Below, piece after piece: positions 52,121-61,023 of a stretch of DNA of 64,000 bases. Position 1 is the first letter of the stretch, and each line of letters opens with the position of its first letter. Below the pieces are notes generated by a model. It did not search any database. It saw only the letters and a list, made by a program, of their open reading frames with translations, and had not been told where the DNA came from. This DNA comes from JBBQED01 sp038320345 (lineage in GTDB: Bacteria > Bacteroidota > Bacteroidia > AKYH767-A > OLB10): NCBI GenBank assembly GCA_038320345.1, contig JBBQED010000012.1:28602-92601 (forward strand), read 5' to 3'. The translations under genes were made by a program, and so were the position numbers.

Positions 52121-55100
52121 TTGAAAACCAGATATTTTATCATTTTACTTTCTTTATTCGTTGCTTTTCAAGCATCGGCACAACGATTCAATTTTACAAA
52201 TTATACTATTGCTGATGGTTTGCCAGGCAACCAGATTAATAAAATTGTTCAGGACAGAACTGGCAGATTATGGGTAGCTAGTATGAATGGAGCCTGCCGT
52301 TTTGATGGAAAAACGTTTATCCGATTCGATTCTGAGAACCTTTTGTCCAATAATCCGGTCAAAACTATTTATGAAGATCATCTAGGAAACCTCTGGTTTG
52401 GAACGATTCGCAAAGGATTGGTAAAGTATAGTGGGACTAATTTCACGTATTTCACAACTGCTGAAGGCTTACTCAGTGATATCGTTAATGCCGTTTGTGA
52501 AGATGCCAGAGGGAATATTTGGATTGGGACATCAGAAGGACTAAGCCGTTTTGATGGCAAACAGTTCCAGCATTTTACAACTTCTAAAGGACTTATAAAT
52601 AATAACGTTTTTGATCTCCATCTTGATAAAAAGGGTCGACTCTGGATAGCTACTATTGGTGGTGTTAGTATGTATGATGGACAACGATTTACCAACTATA
52701 CTGTAGAGGAAGGCCTAGTAAGTAATATTGTATACTGTATTCGAGAATCGAAAGATGGAAGGCTGTGGTTTGGAACGTATGAAGGAGTTACGATATATGA
52801 CGGTACTCAATTTACCAATCTCACTATTGATAATGGCCTTCCCAATGAAAGAGTTGAAGATCTTACCATGGATCAAAATAATAATGTGTGGATGGGGACT
52901 TATGGTGGAGGCTTGGGTAAATTGTATACTGATACCATTATCGGTATCCGATTAAAAGAAGGCGTAAATAATAACATCATTAAATCAGTACTAGAAGATC
53001 GAGAAGGAAATTATTGGCTCGGGACTTGGAACGGAATTTTTAAATATAATGGAGATCGTTTCATCACCTATACATTGGAGGATGGATTATCCAATAATAA
53101 TATCCTTACTGTTTATACGGATGCGTTTAATAAAATTTGGTTTGGAACTCTTGCTGGCGGAGTCAATATTTTTGATGGAAGAGGATTTGCCAATATCAGT
53201 ACCAATGATGGTTTAAAAAGTAATACTATCTGGTGCATCTACCAAGATAAAGAAGGTTATTATTGGTTTGGAACAACGAATGGTCCTGCAAGATATAATA
53301 GCGTTAGCCGGATTCTTGAAACTCCGTTTCCAGAACTTCATACTTTTATTATATATGCTGTTTTACAGGATAAGGATAAGAAACTTTATTTCGGAACAGA
53401 TAAAGGAATTTATATTTATGATGGCAAGTCACTCACGCAGATTAGTGTTGCGGAAGGTTTGTCAAATGAAAAAGTAAGGGTGTTATTTCAAGATCTACAA
53501 GGTCGGATCTGGGTAGGAACACTCAAAGGTGTTTATTATCTTGATGGCAACCGAGCGGTCAGTTTTGATGAAGCCTATAAATTACCTAAAGCTCCAATTA
53601 CTTCTATTATTCAAGATAGATCTGGAAATATTTTAATCAGTACTTATGATTTTGGAGTAATCAGATATAATCCACGATTGCAAGCCAATCCGGTAACATT
53701 GCTCAACCGAAGATCAGGTCTTCCGAATGAACGCATCCTTTTTAATTTTCTCGATTCTAGAAATAAATTATGGTTAGGAACACCAGAAGGTGTGGATTGT
53801 ATCGACTGGGATAATTACTTGCAACAGGGCAAGCTAAAAAATATTCATTACGATAAAACGAATGGTTATTTAGGAGTTGAAAGTAATGCTGCTGCAGAAG
53901 ATTCCAGTGGAAATATTTGGTTCGCTACTGTAAATGGAGTGATCCGTTTTAACCCACTTGCGGGAGAAATCAAACCAACGTTACCACTTGTTTCAATAAG
54001 TAATATTCAACTCTTTCTTGAAAATGTAAACTGGAGAAAAAACAGAATCAAAGTTGATCCACATACGGGTTTGCCTGTTGATTTAATATTGCCCTATAAT
54101 AGCAATCATTTAAGTTTTATCTGCAATGCTTATTACTTGACCGCTCCGGATGAAATTCAATACCGGTATATGCTCGAAGGGTTTGATGAAGACTGGTCGC
54201 CAGTTTCTAGAATAAATATTTCTAGTTATTCTAATATTTCCCCGGGCTCGTATGTCTTTAAAGTTCAAGTGTCGGTGAATGGAAGAGAGTGGAGTGTACC
54301 ATTGACCTACAGCTTTACGATTCGACCACCGGTTTGGAAAACACCATTCTTTTACTTGCTTTATATTGTTGTAGGAGTAGGATCTATTTTATTGGCTTAC
54401 CGAATGCGAACACGTTCGCTGCGAAAAAGTCAGGATTTATTGCGTAAAAAAGTAGATGCCAGAACGCGTGAATTGCAAGAAAAAAATCTAGAACTTGCCA
54501 AACTTTCGTTAGTAGCTTCTGAAACGGATAATGCGGTTATGATTTTCGATGAGCATCTGGAACTGGAATGGGTAAATACGGGATATACTAAGCTTACAGG
54601 TTATAATCTGAATGAAGTCAAACAAAGGTCTGCAAGTGATCTTCGAAGTTTAACAACGAATTCGATAGTCCTTGAACACTTAGATGAATGTATAGAAGAA
54701 CGTCGCTCATTTATTTATGAGTCGGAAATTGAAAGTAAAAGCGGGCAAAAAAAATGGGCTTCTTCTACATTAACCCCTATTTTAAATGAAAAGGGTCAAT
54801 TGAAAAATATTGTCGTGATTGATACTGATATTACTCTTCGAAAGAACATGGAAGAGCAGATCCGTGAAGCATTGGAAGAGAAGGGAGTCTTATTAAGAGA
54901 AATTCACCATCGTGTGAAAAACAATCTCCAGATTATCATCAGTCTTTTCAATTTACAAACCAGTTATGTACAGGATGAAAATGCTTATAAAGCGTTAAAG
55001 GAAGGACAAGATAGGATCAAAAGCATGGCCTTAATCCATGAGCGTTTTTATCAAACCGACGGGCTTTCAAAAATAGATTTCGACGATTATATCAAGCGAC

Positions 55101-55495
55101 TAGCAGAAAATCTTATGCAGTCATTCAAGGTTACACCGGATAAGGTAACTTTGAATATCCATGCCGAGAAGATATCTTTGGATATTGATACTGCTGTTCC
55201 TTGTGGACTGATCATTAATGAAATTGTATCCAATTCATTAAAGCATGCGTTTAAGGATGGTCGTATCGGCGAAATCAACATTTCGTTAATTCAAACCACT
55301 GAAAACCATTTTCGTCTGATAATTGCGGATAATGGTGTAGGTTTGCCGGCTGGCTTCTCCGCTGAATCTTCGGATTCACTTGGAATCCAACTTATCCAAG
55401 CCTTAACTGATCAGTTAGAAGGAGTGATGAAAGTTGACAATAAGCCTGGAGATGGAGTGAGTTACATTATCGATTTTAAACGAGTTACACAATAA
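52121..55495 (+). CDS. Sensor histidine kinase with two-component propeller, Y_Y_Y, PAS and HisKA_2 domains
   Basis: 1124 residues. Signal peptide (RYFIILLSLFVAFQASAQ), about fourteen Reg_prop propeller repeats (~20-610, e.g. GLWFGTIRKGLVKYSG-like xLWFGTxxGG), a Y_Y_Y domain (~650-745), a membrane helix (~747-767), and a coiled coil with a PAS domain (~785-900). A HisKA_2/HWE-type H-box (LLREIHHRVKNNLQIIISLFNLQ, His near 928) and an HATPase (INEIVSNSLKHAF, IADNGVGLPAG) end the protein. It uses a TTG start: the preceding codon is TAA, and the signal peptide begins there. It is co-transcribed with the LytTR regulator 9 bases downstream. Confidence 0.92.
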   Translation: MKTRYFIILLSLFVAFQASAQRFNFTNYTIADGLPGNQINKIVQDRTGRLWVASMNGACRFDGKTFIRFDSENLLSNNPVKTIYEDHLGNLWFGTIRKGLVKYSGTNFTYFTTAEGLLSDIVNAVCEDARGNIWIGTSEGLSRFDGKQFQHFTTSKGLINNNVFDLHLDKKGRLWIATIGGVSMYDGQRFTNYTVEEGLVSNIVYCIRESKDGRLWFGTYEGVTIYDGTQFTNLTIDNGLPNERVEDLTMDQNNNVWMGTYGGGLGKLYTDTIIGIRLKEGVNNNIIKSVLEDREGNYWLGTWNGIFKYNGDRFITYTLEDGLSNNNILTVYTDAFNKIWFGTLAGGVNIFDGRGFANISTNDGLKSNTIWCIYQDKEGYYWFGTTNGPARYNSVSRILETPFPELHTFIIYAVLQDKDKKLYFGTDKGIYIYDGKSLTQISVAEGLSNEKVRVLFQDLQGRIWVGTLKGVYYLDGNRAVSFDEAYKLPKAPITSIIQDRSGNILISTYDFGVIRYNPRLQANPVTLLNRRSGLPNERILFNFLDSRNKLWLGTPEGVDCIDWDNYLQQGKLKNIHYDKTNGYLGVESNAAAEDSSGNIWFATVNGVIRFNPLAGEIKPTLPLVSISNIQLFLENVNWRKNRIKVDPHTGLPVDLILPYNSNHLSFICNAYYLTAPDEIQYRYMLEGFDEDWSPVSRINISSYSNISPGSYVFKVQVSVNGREWSVPLTYSFTIRPPVWKTPFFYLLYIVVGVGSILLAYRMRTRSLRKSQDLLRKKVDARTRELQEKNLELAKLSLVASETDNAVMIFDEHLELEWVNTGYTKLTGYNLNEVKQRSASDLRSLTTNSIVLEHLDECIEERRSFIYESEIESKSGQKKWASSTLTPILNEKGQLKNIVVIDTDITLRKNMEEQIREALEEKGVLLREIHHRVKNNLQIIISLFNLQTSYVQDENAYKALKEGQDRIKSMALIHERFYQTDGLSKIDFDDYIKRLAENLMQSFKVTPDKVTLNIHAEKISLDIDTAVPCGLIINEIVSNSLKHAFKDGRIGEINISLIQTTENHFRLIIADNGVGLPAGFSAESSDSLGIQLIQALTDQLEGVMKVDNKPGDGVSYIIDFKRVTQ

Positions 55496-55504
55496 AACCT
55501 GACC

Positions 55505-56632
55505 ATGAGTAAGACCCGCATTTTGGTGGTGGAAGATGAAAGTATCGTGGCAAAGGATATTCAGAATACGCTCATTAAGCTGGGCTATGAAGTTCCGGCT
55601 ACCGCTTCATCTGCAGCCTCTGCCTACGACAAACTGGAACAGATTCGTCCTGATCTTGTTTTCCTTGACATTAAACTCAAAGGTGAAGAAGACGGTATTC
55701 ATATCGCAGAACATATCCGTGAGAAATACAATATTCCAGTAATTTTCCTGACTTCGTATGTGGATCAGGTTACGCTTGATCGAGCTAAAGTTACCGAACC
55801 TTATGGCTATATCGTAAAACCATTTAACGAATCTGATTTGAAAACAACAGTCGAAATGGCGTTGTTTAAATTTAGTCGCGATCGTGAAGTAAGGGATAGT
55901 CAACAACGATTAGCTAATGCACTTGCTCGTGTGGAAGAGTCAATCATCATCACGGATGTGGAAGGACGAATTACTTATTTGAATGAAAGAGCAGAAAACT
56001 TTTTAGGCTATGGTGCAAATTCTGCTGTTGGGTTGGATTTGTTTCAATTGATGCAGATTGAATTGGAAGGAGGAGCCGGAATTAAGAAAGAGGCTTTACT
56101 CGAATCCATGAAAAAAGATGAGCCCATTGTTTATGAAGAGTGTTTTATAATTATTAAGAGAGATAACACCAGTGTTTCTGCTTCTATGAATGTATCATCA
56201 GTTCATGATGAGAAAAATTTATACTTGGGAGCAGCATTTGTAATTAGAGATAAGCAATCGGAAGCCTTACCACAGATGGATCAGATTGTACAACCTGCAT
56301 TTCTCGATAATCAAGTTATTCAGAATTCTTTCTTCGTAAAGAAAGGTTCGATGTTAGTTAAAGTTTATCTCGATAATATTCAGTGGATTCAGGCTATGGA
56401 TAATTATGTGATTATCCAGACCACTGCTGATCAGTTTGTGATCCATTCTACGATGAAGGACATCGAAAATAAACTTCCTACAACAAGATTTTTACGCGTG
56501 CATCGTTCTTACATTATCCCAATTGAAAAGATCAATGTATTGGATGAAAACACGGTTCTCATTGGAGATAAAACTATTCCTATTGGTAAATCATACAAAG
56601 AAGCCTTTATGGCGCGACTCAATTTCTTATGA
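55505..56632 (+). CDS. Response regulator with REC, PAS and LytTR domains
   Basis: 375 residues. REC domain 1-120 with acidic pocket (VVEDES), phosphoacceptor Asp55 (LVFLDIKLKG) and Lys in GYIVKPFNESDL. The PAS domain (~130-255, RVEESIIITDVEGRITYLNERAENFLGYG) lies between. The LytTR DNA-binding domain (~280-375, VKVYLDNIQWIQAMDNYVIIQTT, TRFLRVHRSYIIPIEKINVL) is at the end. REC-PAS-LytTR is an unusual order that adds a second sensory input. It is encoded immediately after its likely cognate sensor kinase; target genes are unknown. Confidence 0.92.
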   Translation: MSKTRILVVEDESIVAKDIQNTLIKLGYEVPATASSAASAYDKLEQIRPDLVFLDIKLKGEEDGIHIAEHIREKYNIPVIFLTSYVDQVTLDRAKVTEPYGYIVKPFNESDLKTTVEMALFKFSRDREVRDSQQRLANALARVEESIIITDVEGRITYLNERAENFLGYGANSAVGLDLFQLMQIELEGGAGIKKEALLESMKKDEPIVYEECFIIIKRDNTSVSASMNVSSVHDEKNLYLGAAFVIRDKQSEALPQMDQIVQPAFLDNQVIQNSFFVKKGSMLVKVYLDNIQWIQAMDNYVIIQTTADQFVIHSTMKDIENKLPTTRFLRVHRSYIIPIEKINVLDENTVLIGDKTIPIGKSYKEAFMARLNFL

Positions 56633-56651
56633 GAAAATAATTATCACTTTG

Positions 56652-56684
56652 AAATCCTGGAACTAAATTCCGGGATTTTTTTTT
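56652..56684 (+). terminator. Terminator of the sensor/regulator operon
   Basis: Stem AAATCCTGGAA / TTCCGGGATTT with a 5-base loop and a nine-base T run. Confidence 0.85.
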
Positions 56685-56832
56685 CATTTCCAGATCTTCA
56701 CTAGAAGATCAAACTAGGTTTTTACTCAAAAATGGATTTCAGTTAACCGGTTTTTTAAATAGCAGTGTAGGAAGTAGGGAAGCGATAGATCTGCATTGAA
56801 ATCATTCGTTAAAGGTGAGCGCTAAGTGAATG

Positions 56833-56869
56833 AAAAAAGGCTGTCTTCTTTCGAAAACAGCCTTTTTTT
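56833..56869 (-). terminator. Terminator of dnaK
   Basis: Stem AAAAAGGCTGT / ACAGCCTTTTT, 16 bases after the dnaK stop, with T6 on the minus strand. Confidence 0.85.
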
Positions 56870-56884
56870 AATGATTGGGTTTTA

Positions 56885-58801
56885 TTACTTTTTATCTTCT
56901 TTCACTTCTTCAAAATCAACATCAGTAACTCCATCTGCAGCATTGGCAGTAGGTCCACCATTTTCATTTGATTCATTACCGGGTTGTGCATCTGCTTGCT
57001 GAGAAGCATTGTACATATCCTGTGAAGCTGCTTGCCACGCTGTATTGATTTCTTCCATGGCTGCATCGATAGCAGGAAGATCACGGTTCTTATGTGCTTC
57101 CTGTAATTTAACAAGAGCAGATTCGATCGGAGCTTTTTTCTCGGCTGGAATTTTATCACCGAATTCTTTCAGTTGTTTTTCAGTATTGAAAATCATAGAA
57201 TCGGCCTGAACAATTTTATCAGCTTCTTCTTTTGCTTTACGATCACTTTCAGCATTTGCTTCAGCTTCGTTTTTCATGCGTTTGATTTCTTCATCCGTTA
57301 AACCTGAAGAAGCTTCGATACGAATATTCTGACTTTTTCCAGTGGCTTTATCTTTTGCTGTTACGTGGAGGATTCCATTGGCATCAATATCAAAAATCAC
57401 TTCAACTTGTGGAATACCGCGTGGAGCAGGAGGTAGGCTGTCGAGGTGGAAGCGACCGATTGTACGGTTATCTTTCGCCATAGGACGTTCTCCTTGCAGG
57501 ATATGAATTTCTACCGAAGGTTGATTATCAGAAGCCGTAGAGAATGTTTCTGATTTCTTGGTAGGGATTGTTGTGTTAGCATCAATCAATCTGGTGAAAA
57601 CACCACCAAGAGTTTCAATACCTAACGATAACGGAGTAACGTCAAGCAACAATACATCTTTCACTTCTCCGGTTAACACTGCACCTTGAATGGCTGCACC
57701 AACGGCAACTACTTCATCTGGATTTACACCTTTAGATGGTTTTTTGCCAAAGAACTTTTCAACTAATTCCTGAATAGCAGGGATCCTTGTAGATCCTCCA
57801 ACGAGAATTACTTCATCGATATCGGAAGGAGACATTTTAGCATCGCTCAGCGCTTTTTTACAAGGTTCTAGTGTGCGTTGAATTAATTTGTCGGCAAGTT
57901 TCTCGAAGTTTGAACGAGAGAGTGTTTTTACAAGGTGCTTTGGAATTCCATCTACCGGCATGATGTAAGGAAGATTGATTTCCGTTTGTGACGAACTCGA
58001 TAATTCGATTTTCGCTTTTTCAGCAGCTTCTTTCAAACGTTGCATCGCCATCGGATCTTTTCTCAGATCGATACCTTCATCACTTTTAAATTCTTCTGCT
58101 AACCAATCAATGATTACTTGATCGAAATCATCACCACCTAAATGGGTATCGCCATTGGTAGATTTTACTTCAAAAACTCCATCACCTAATTCCAATACGG
58201 AGATATCAAAAGTTCCTCCGCCTAAATCGAATACTGCAATTTTGTTGTCTTTGTGATTTTTATCGAGACCATATGCTAAAGCGGCAGCTGTTGGCTCGTT
58301 GATAATCCGTAATACTTTTAGTCCAGCGATTTCACCCGCTTCTTTGGTAGCCTGACGTTGTGCATCATTGAAATATGCAGGAACCGTAACTACTGCTTCT
58401 GTTACTTCATGACCGAGATAATCCTCAGCTGTTTTTTTCATTTTCTGCAGGATGATCGCAGAAATTTCCTGCGGAGTATACATCCTGTCATTGATTTTTA
58501 CGCGTGGGGTATTGTTGTCGCCACGAATTACTTCATAAGGCATCCTTGAAATTTCAGTAGATACTTTATCAAATGATTCACCCATAAATCGCTTAATGGA
58601 TGCAATGGTATGTCTTGGATTGGTAATCGCCTGACGTTTTGCAGGGTCTCCAACTTTGCGTTCTCCGTCTTTAATGAAAGCAACCATTGAAGGGGTTGTA
58701 CGACGTCCCTCGCTGTTGGGGATGACCACCGGCTCATTACCTTCCATAACGGCAACACAGGAATTGGTTGTTCCGAGGTCGATTCCGATAACTTTTCTCA
58801 T
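56885..58801 (-). CDS. dnaK: Chaperone protein DnaK (Hsp70)
   Basis: 638-residue cytosolic Hsp70. The ATPase domain starts GIDLGTTNSCVAVMEGNEP, with IINEPTAAALAYGLD and the VFDLGGGTFDISVLELGDGVFEVKSTNGDTHLGGDDFD region (listed in part), then VGGSTRIPAIQ. A linker DVLLLDVTPLSLGIETLGG leads into the substrate-binding domain; the C-terminal tail is Asn/Gln/Gly-rich and ends EEVKEDKK. Length and motifs are normal. No dnaJ or grpE adjoins it, so it is monocistronic here. Confidence 0.98.
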   Translation of the reverse strand: MRKVIGIDLGTTNSCVAVMEGNEPVVIPNSEGRRTTPSMVAFIKDGERKVGDPAKRQAITNPRHTIASIKRFMGESFDKVSTEISRMPYEVIRGDNNTPRVKINDRMYTPQEISAIILQKMKKTAEDYLGHEVTEAVVTVPAYFNDAQRQATKEAGEIAGLKVLRIINEPTAAALAYGLDKNHKDNKIAVFDLGGGTFDISVLELGDGVFEVKSTNGDTHLGGDDFDQVIIDWLAEEFKSDEGIDLRKDPMAMQRLKEAAEKAKIELSSSSQTEINLPYIMPVDGIPKHLVKTLSRSNFEKLADKLIQRTLEPCKKALSDAKMSPSDIDEVILVGGSTRIPAIQELVEKFFGKKPSKGVNPDEVVAVGAAIQGAVLTGEVKDVLLLDVTPLSLGIETLGGVFTRLIDANTTIPTKKSETFSTASDNQPSVEIHILQGERPMAKDNRTIGRFHLDSLPPAPRGIPQVEVIFDIDANGILHVTAKDKATGKSQNIRIEASSGLTDEEIKRMKNEAEANAESDRKAKEEADKIVQADSMIFNTEKQLKEFGDKIPAEKKAPIESALVKLQEAHKNRDLPAIDAAMEEINTAWQAASQDMYNASQQADAQPGNESNENGGPTANAADGVTDVDFEEVKEDKK

Positions 58802-58873
58802 GTGAATTGTGTTTTTCTTATTTGTTTTCTGCTCTAATCAAGCACTATGCCATCCGGAATTCTATGGATAGAT

Positions 58874-58920
58874 TGACAGGTTTCAGGAAGTTTTAAAGTA
58901 GAATGACTGACAGGGTGACA
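58874..58920 (-). promoter_or_regulatory. Repeated TGACAGG motif upstream of dnaK
   Basis: TGACAGG at 58874-58880 and 58908-58914 and TGACA at 58916-58920 (plus-strand reading) lie 73 to 119 bases upstream of the dnaK start. No TAnnTTTG box is seen in this gap. They may belong to a heat-shock control site; this is a guess. Confidence 0.3.
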
Positions 58921-58931
58921 AAAAGTCGCTT

Positions 58932-59933
58932 TTAATTAAATCTGTCGGGGCAGAATTTTCCAAATACTAATGAATCAATCGATGCCGAATTCAAACTATA
59001 ATCCTTCAAAAGGGTGTCTAACCTACAAGTAAAAATTCCTTTTCCATCACTCAATGTAGTAAAATCGGGAATACTGGCGGAAGCAGTATTGGGTTGATTA
59101 ACAATGTAATAAGTGTAAAATTCTTGGGTGGCAATTAAAAATCTAAAATCAATGCGAACCGCACTTCCTGGTCGCTCAACACTGGCATCGATAGGAACTT
59201 TGTTACCTAGCAATTGATAGACATCGTTCCCAGGCACTAGAAAACTCATGTTTTCACCACCAGCAATACCAACACTCAGTTGAGTTGGAAGCTGGAGTGT
59301 TACCGTTTTCTGGGTATAAAAATTCTGAGTTAATTTTCTTTCTAAGTATTTCACTCTAACTTCTAATCCATACATTTTTGCATTTCTAGAAGTTTTAATT
59401 TTAATGGTATACGGCGCTTCATTAGCAAGATTAATATTAAAAGCTGCGGCTAGTGTTAGCTGAGTTGGAGGATTGATGATTTTAGTTGTACCAAGAATCT
59501 CTTTACCCGTTGCATTATTCTTAAAGACTAATTTAAAATCTTCACCTTCTTTTGGTCTGCATTTATCAGTGTAGTAAAGTAGATGAGGAGCATCAACAAA
59601 GAGTCCTTCCTCCTTATTGATGGAAGTGGTTGGATGTAACACCCATGTTGTATCCAGCGTTGCGTTTTTATAACGTTCGATACTTACCGAGATTAAATTG
59701 GTATCATAGTAAATACTATCAGTTACTTGTGCCATTAATAGGGCATTGCCTGGTCCAAGATAAGCACGTTGAACTCTAATATACTGCGTAGAATCGGTAG
59801 GATTTAGCACACCATAAATCACAGGTGTTTCCCTGTAATCATCGATCAGATCCAAATCATTATTACATCCTGAAAGTGTAATGAAAAAAAGGAGTCCGTA
59901 AATTATGGTTAAAAATCTTGAGTGCTTATTCAT
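58932..59933 (-). CDS. DUF4249 lipoprotein
   Basis: 333 residues from the ATG at 59933. Lipoprotein signal with lipobox (FLTIIYGLLFFITLSGCNN, Cys ~22) and the DUF4249 pattern: YRETPVIYGVLNPTDSTQYIRVQRAYLG, then beta-rich domains. In Bacteroidota these proteins often lie next to TonB receptors as outer-membrane partners, but here no receptor is adjacent. The frame upstream to 59954 is not needed. The function is unknown; the anchored outer-membrane lipoprotein state is inferred. Confidence 0.84.
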   Translation of the reverse strand: MNKHSRFLTIIYGLLFFITLSGCNNDLDLIDDYRETPVIYGVLNPTDSTQYIRVQRAYLGPGNALLMAQVTDSIYYDTNLISVSIERYKNATLDTTWVLHPTTSINKEEGLFVDAPHLLYYTDKCRPKEGEDFKLVFKNNATGKEILGTTKIINPPTQLTLAAAFNINLANEAPYTIKIKTSRNAKMYGLEVRVKYLERKLTQNFYTQKTVTLQLPTQLSVGIAGGENMSFLVPGNDVYQLLGNKVPIDASVERPGSAVRIDFRFLIATQEFYTYYIVNQPNTASASIPDFTTLSDGKGIFTCRLDTLLKDYSLNSASIDSLVFGKFCPDRFN

Positions 59934-60083
59934 AGGAACGATGTAAAAATACAATGTTCATTCGAATTGAGCCTCCATTGTTGAAGGATTTATGAAGTAA
60001 AATGACTTAGTGATGGCTTTAATGGTCACATAGCAGTCAGCTCTCCTTTTGATTATCTATTTTAGACCAGATAAATTCAAAAA

Positions 60084-60701
60084 ATGATCGAACCGATAGT
60101 ATCAGGTGCTTCATTAGGACTCGTTTTAGCCTTTTTGGTAGGTCCTGTATTTTTCATGCTTTTGAATACAAGTCTAAAAAAAGGATTTGTACCTGCCGCT
60201 TATCTGGCGGTTGGGGTAATGTTGAGTGATGCGGTGTATATTTTAATTGCCTATTTCAGTAGTACAGCCATCGGACTTGTACAACATAATACATCGTGGT
60301 TTGGAATTGCAGGAGGTTCATTATTGATTGGCTTTGGGCTAGTGAACTTCTTCAAAAAACCTGCGATTGCTGTGGAAGCATTAGAACTACCAGACGATTC
60401 AAAAACGATGTTGATCGATACTGCGAAAGGATTTATGATGAATATGCTCAATCCATTTGTTTTACTTTTCTGGCTCGGTGTTGCTGGATCACTAGCTGCA
60501 AAAGTTCACTATACGGCTAGCCATACCGTTATATTTTTTTCTTCTGCACTTGCCACGGTGCTCATTACCGATTTATTAAAAGCGTTTCTAGCTTCTCGAT
60601 TGAAAGAACTAATTAAACCTGGCTTTTTGTTGTGGTTAAACCGGCTTTCAGGGTTAGGATTGGTGGTTTATGGGATCAATATGATTTTCCACTTTTTCTA
60701 A
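60084..60701 (+). CDS. LysE/RhtB-family exporter
   Basis: 205-residue membrane protein with six helices. The family opening GASLGLVLAFLVGPVFFMLLNTSLKKGF (helix 1 and following loop) and the later GFMMNMLNPFVLLFWLGVAGS segment are characteristic of LysE-type amino-acid exporters. The substrate is not predictable. Single gene. The following 322 bases contain no other gene. Confidence 0.88.
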   Translation: MIEPIVSGASLGLVLAFLVGPVFFMLLNTSLKKGFVPAAYLAVGVMLSDAVYILIAYFSSTAIGLVQHNTSWFGIAGGSLLIGFGLVNFFKKPAIAVEALELPDDSKTMLIDTAKGFMMNMLNPFVLLFWLGVAGSLAAKVHYTASHTVIFFSSALATVLITDLLKAFLASRLKELIKPGFLLWLNRLSGLGLVVYGINMIFHFF

Positions 60702-61023
60702 TCTGCGAAATGTAAGATTTCTGGCTTATTTTCTTTTTCAAATTACTTTTTATTTATATATTAAAGTATTGATTTTCAAGTGTGTATAAACTTATTTATT
60801 ATTTCAAGTCCATTAATTAACCCTTGAAGCAATTTTGTTAATAAAAAGACTTGACAAGCATGGTTAATCTTTGTAAGTTTACGAATAGCAAGTAGGTAAA
60901 AGATAGTCGTGTCAGTCTTTACCTTCTAAATATTGGGATTCACCCAGATCTATTTTCACTTAGCAGAATAAAAGAATGTTTAGTGATGTGATAGCCTAAA
61001 TTAGGTATCACACCAGGTTAAGT
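60702..61023. other. 322-base intergenic region before the sugar transferase
   Basis: AT-rich, without a supported gene. AATCTTTG at 60866-60873 is one base off TAnnTTTG, and a TTGACA lies at 60851; the spacing is short, so the promoter is weakly supported. The last bases before 61024 (TCACACCAGGTTAAGT) hold no clear ribosome-binding site. Confidence 0.3.
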
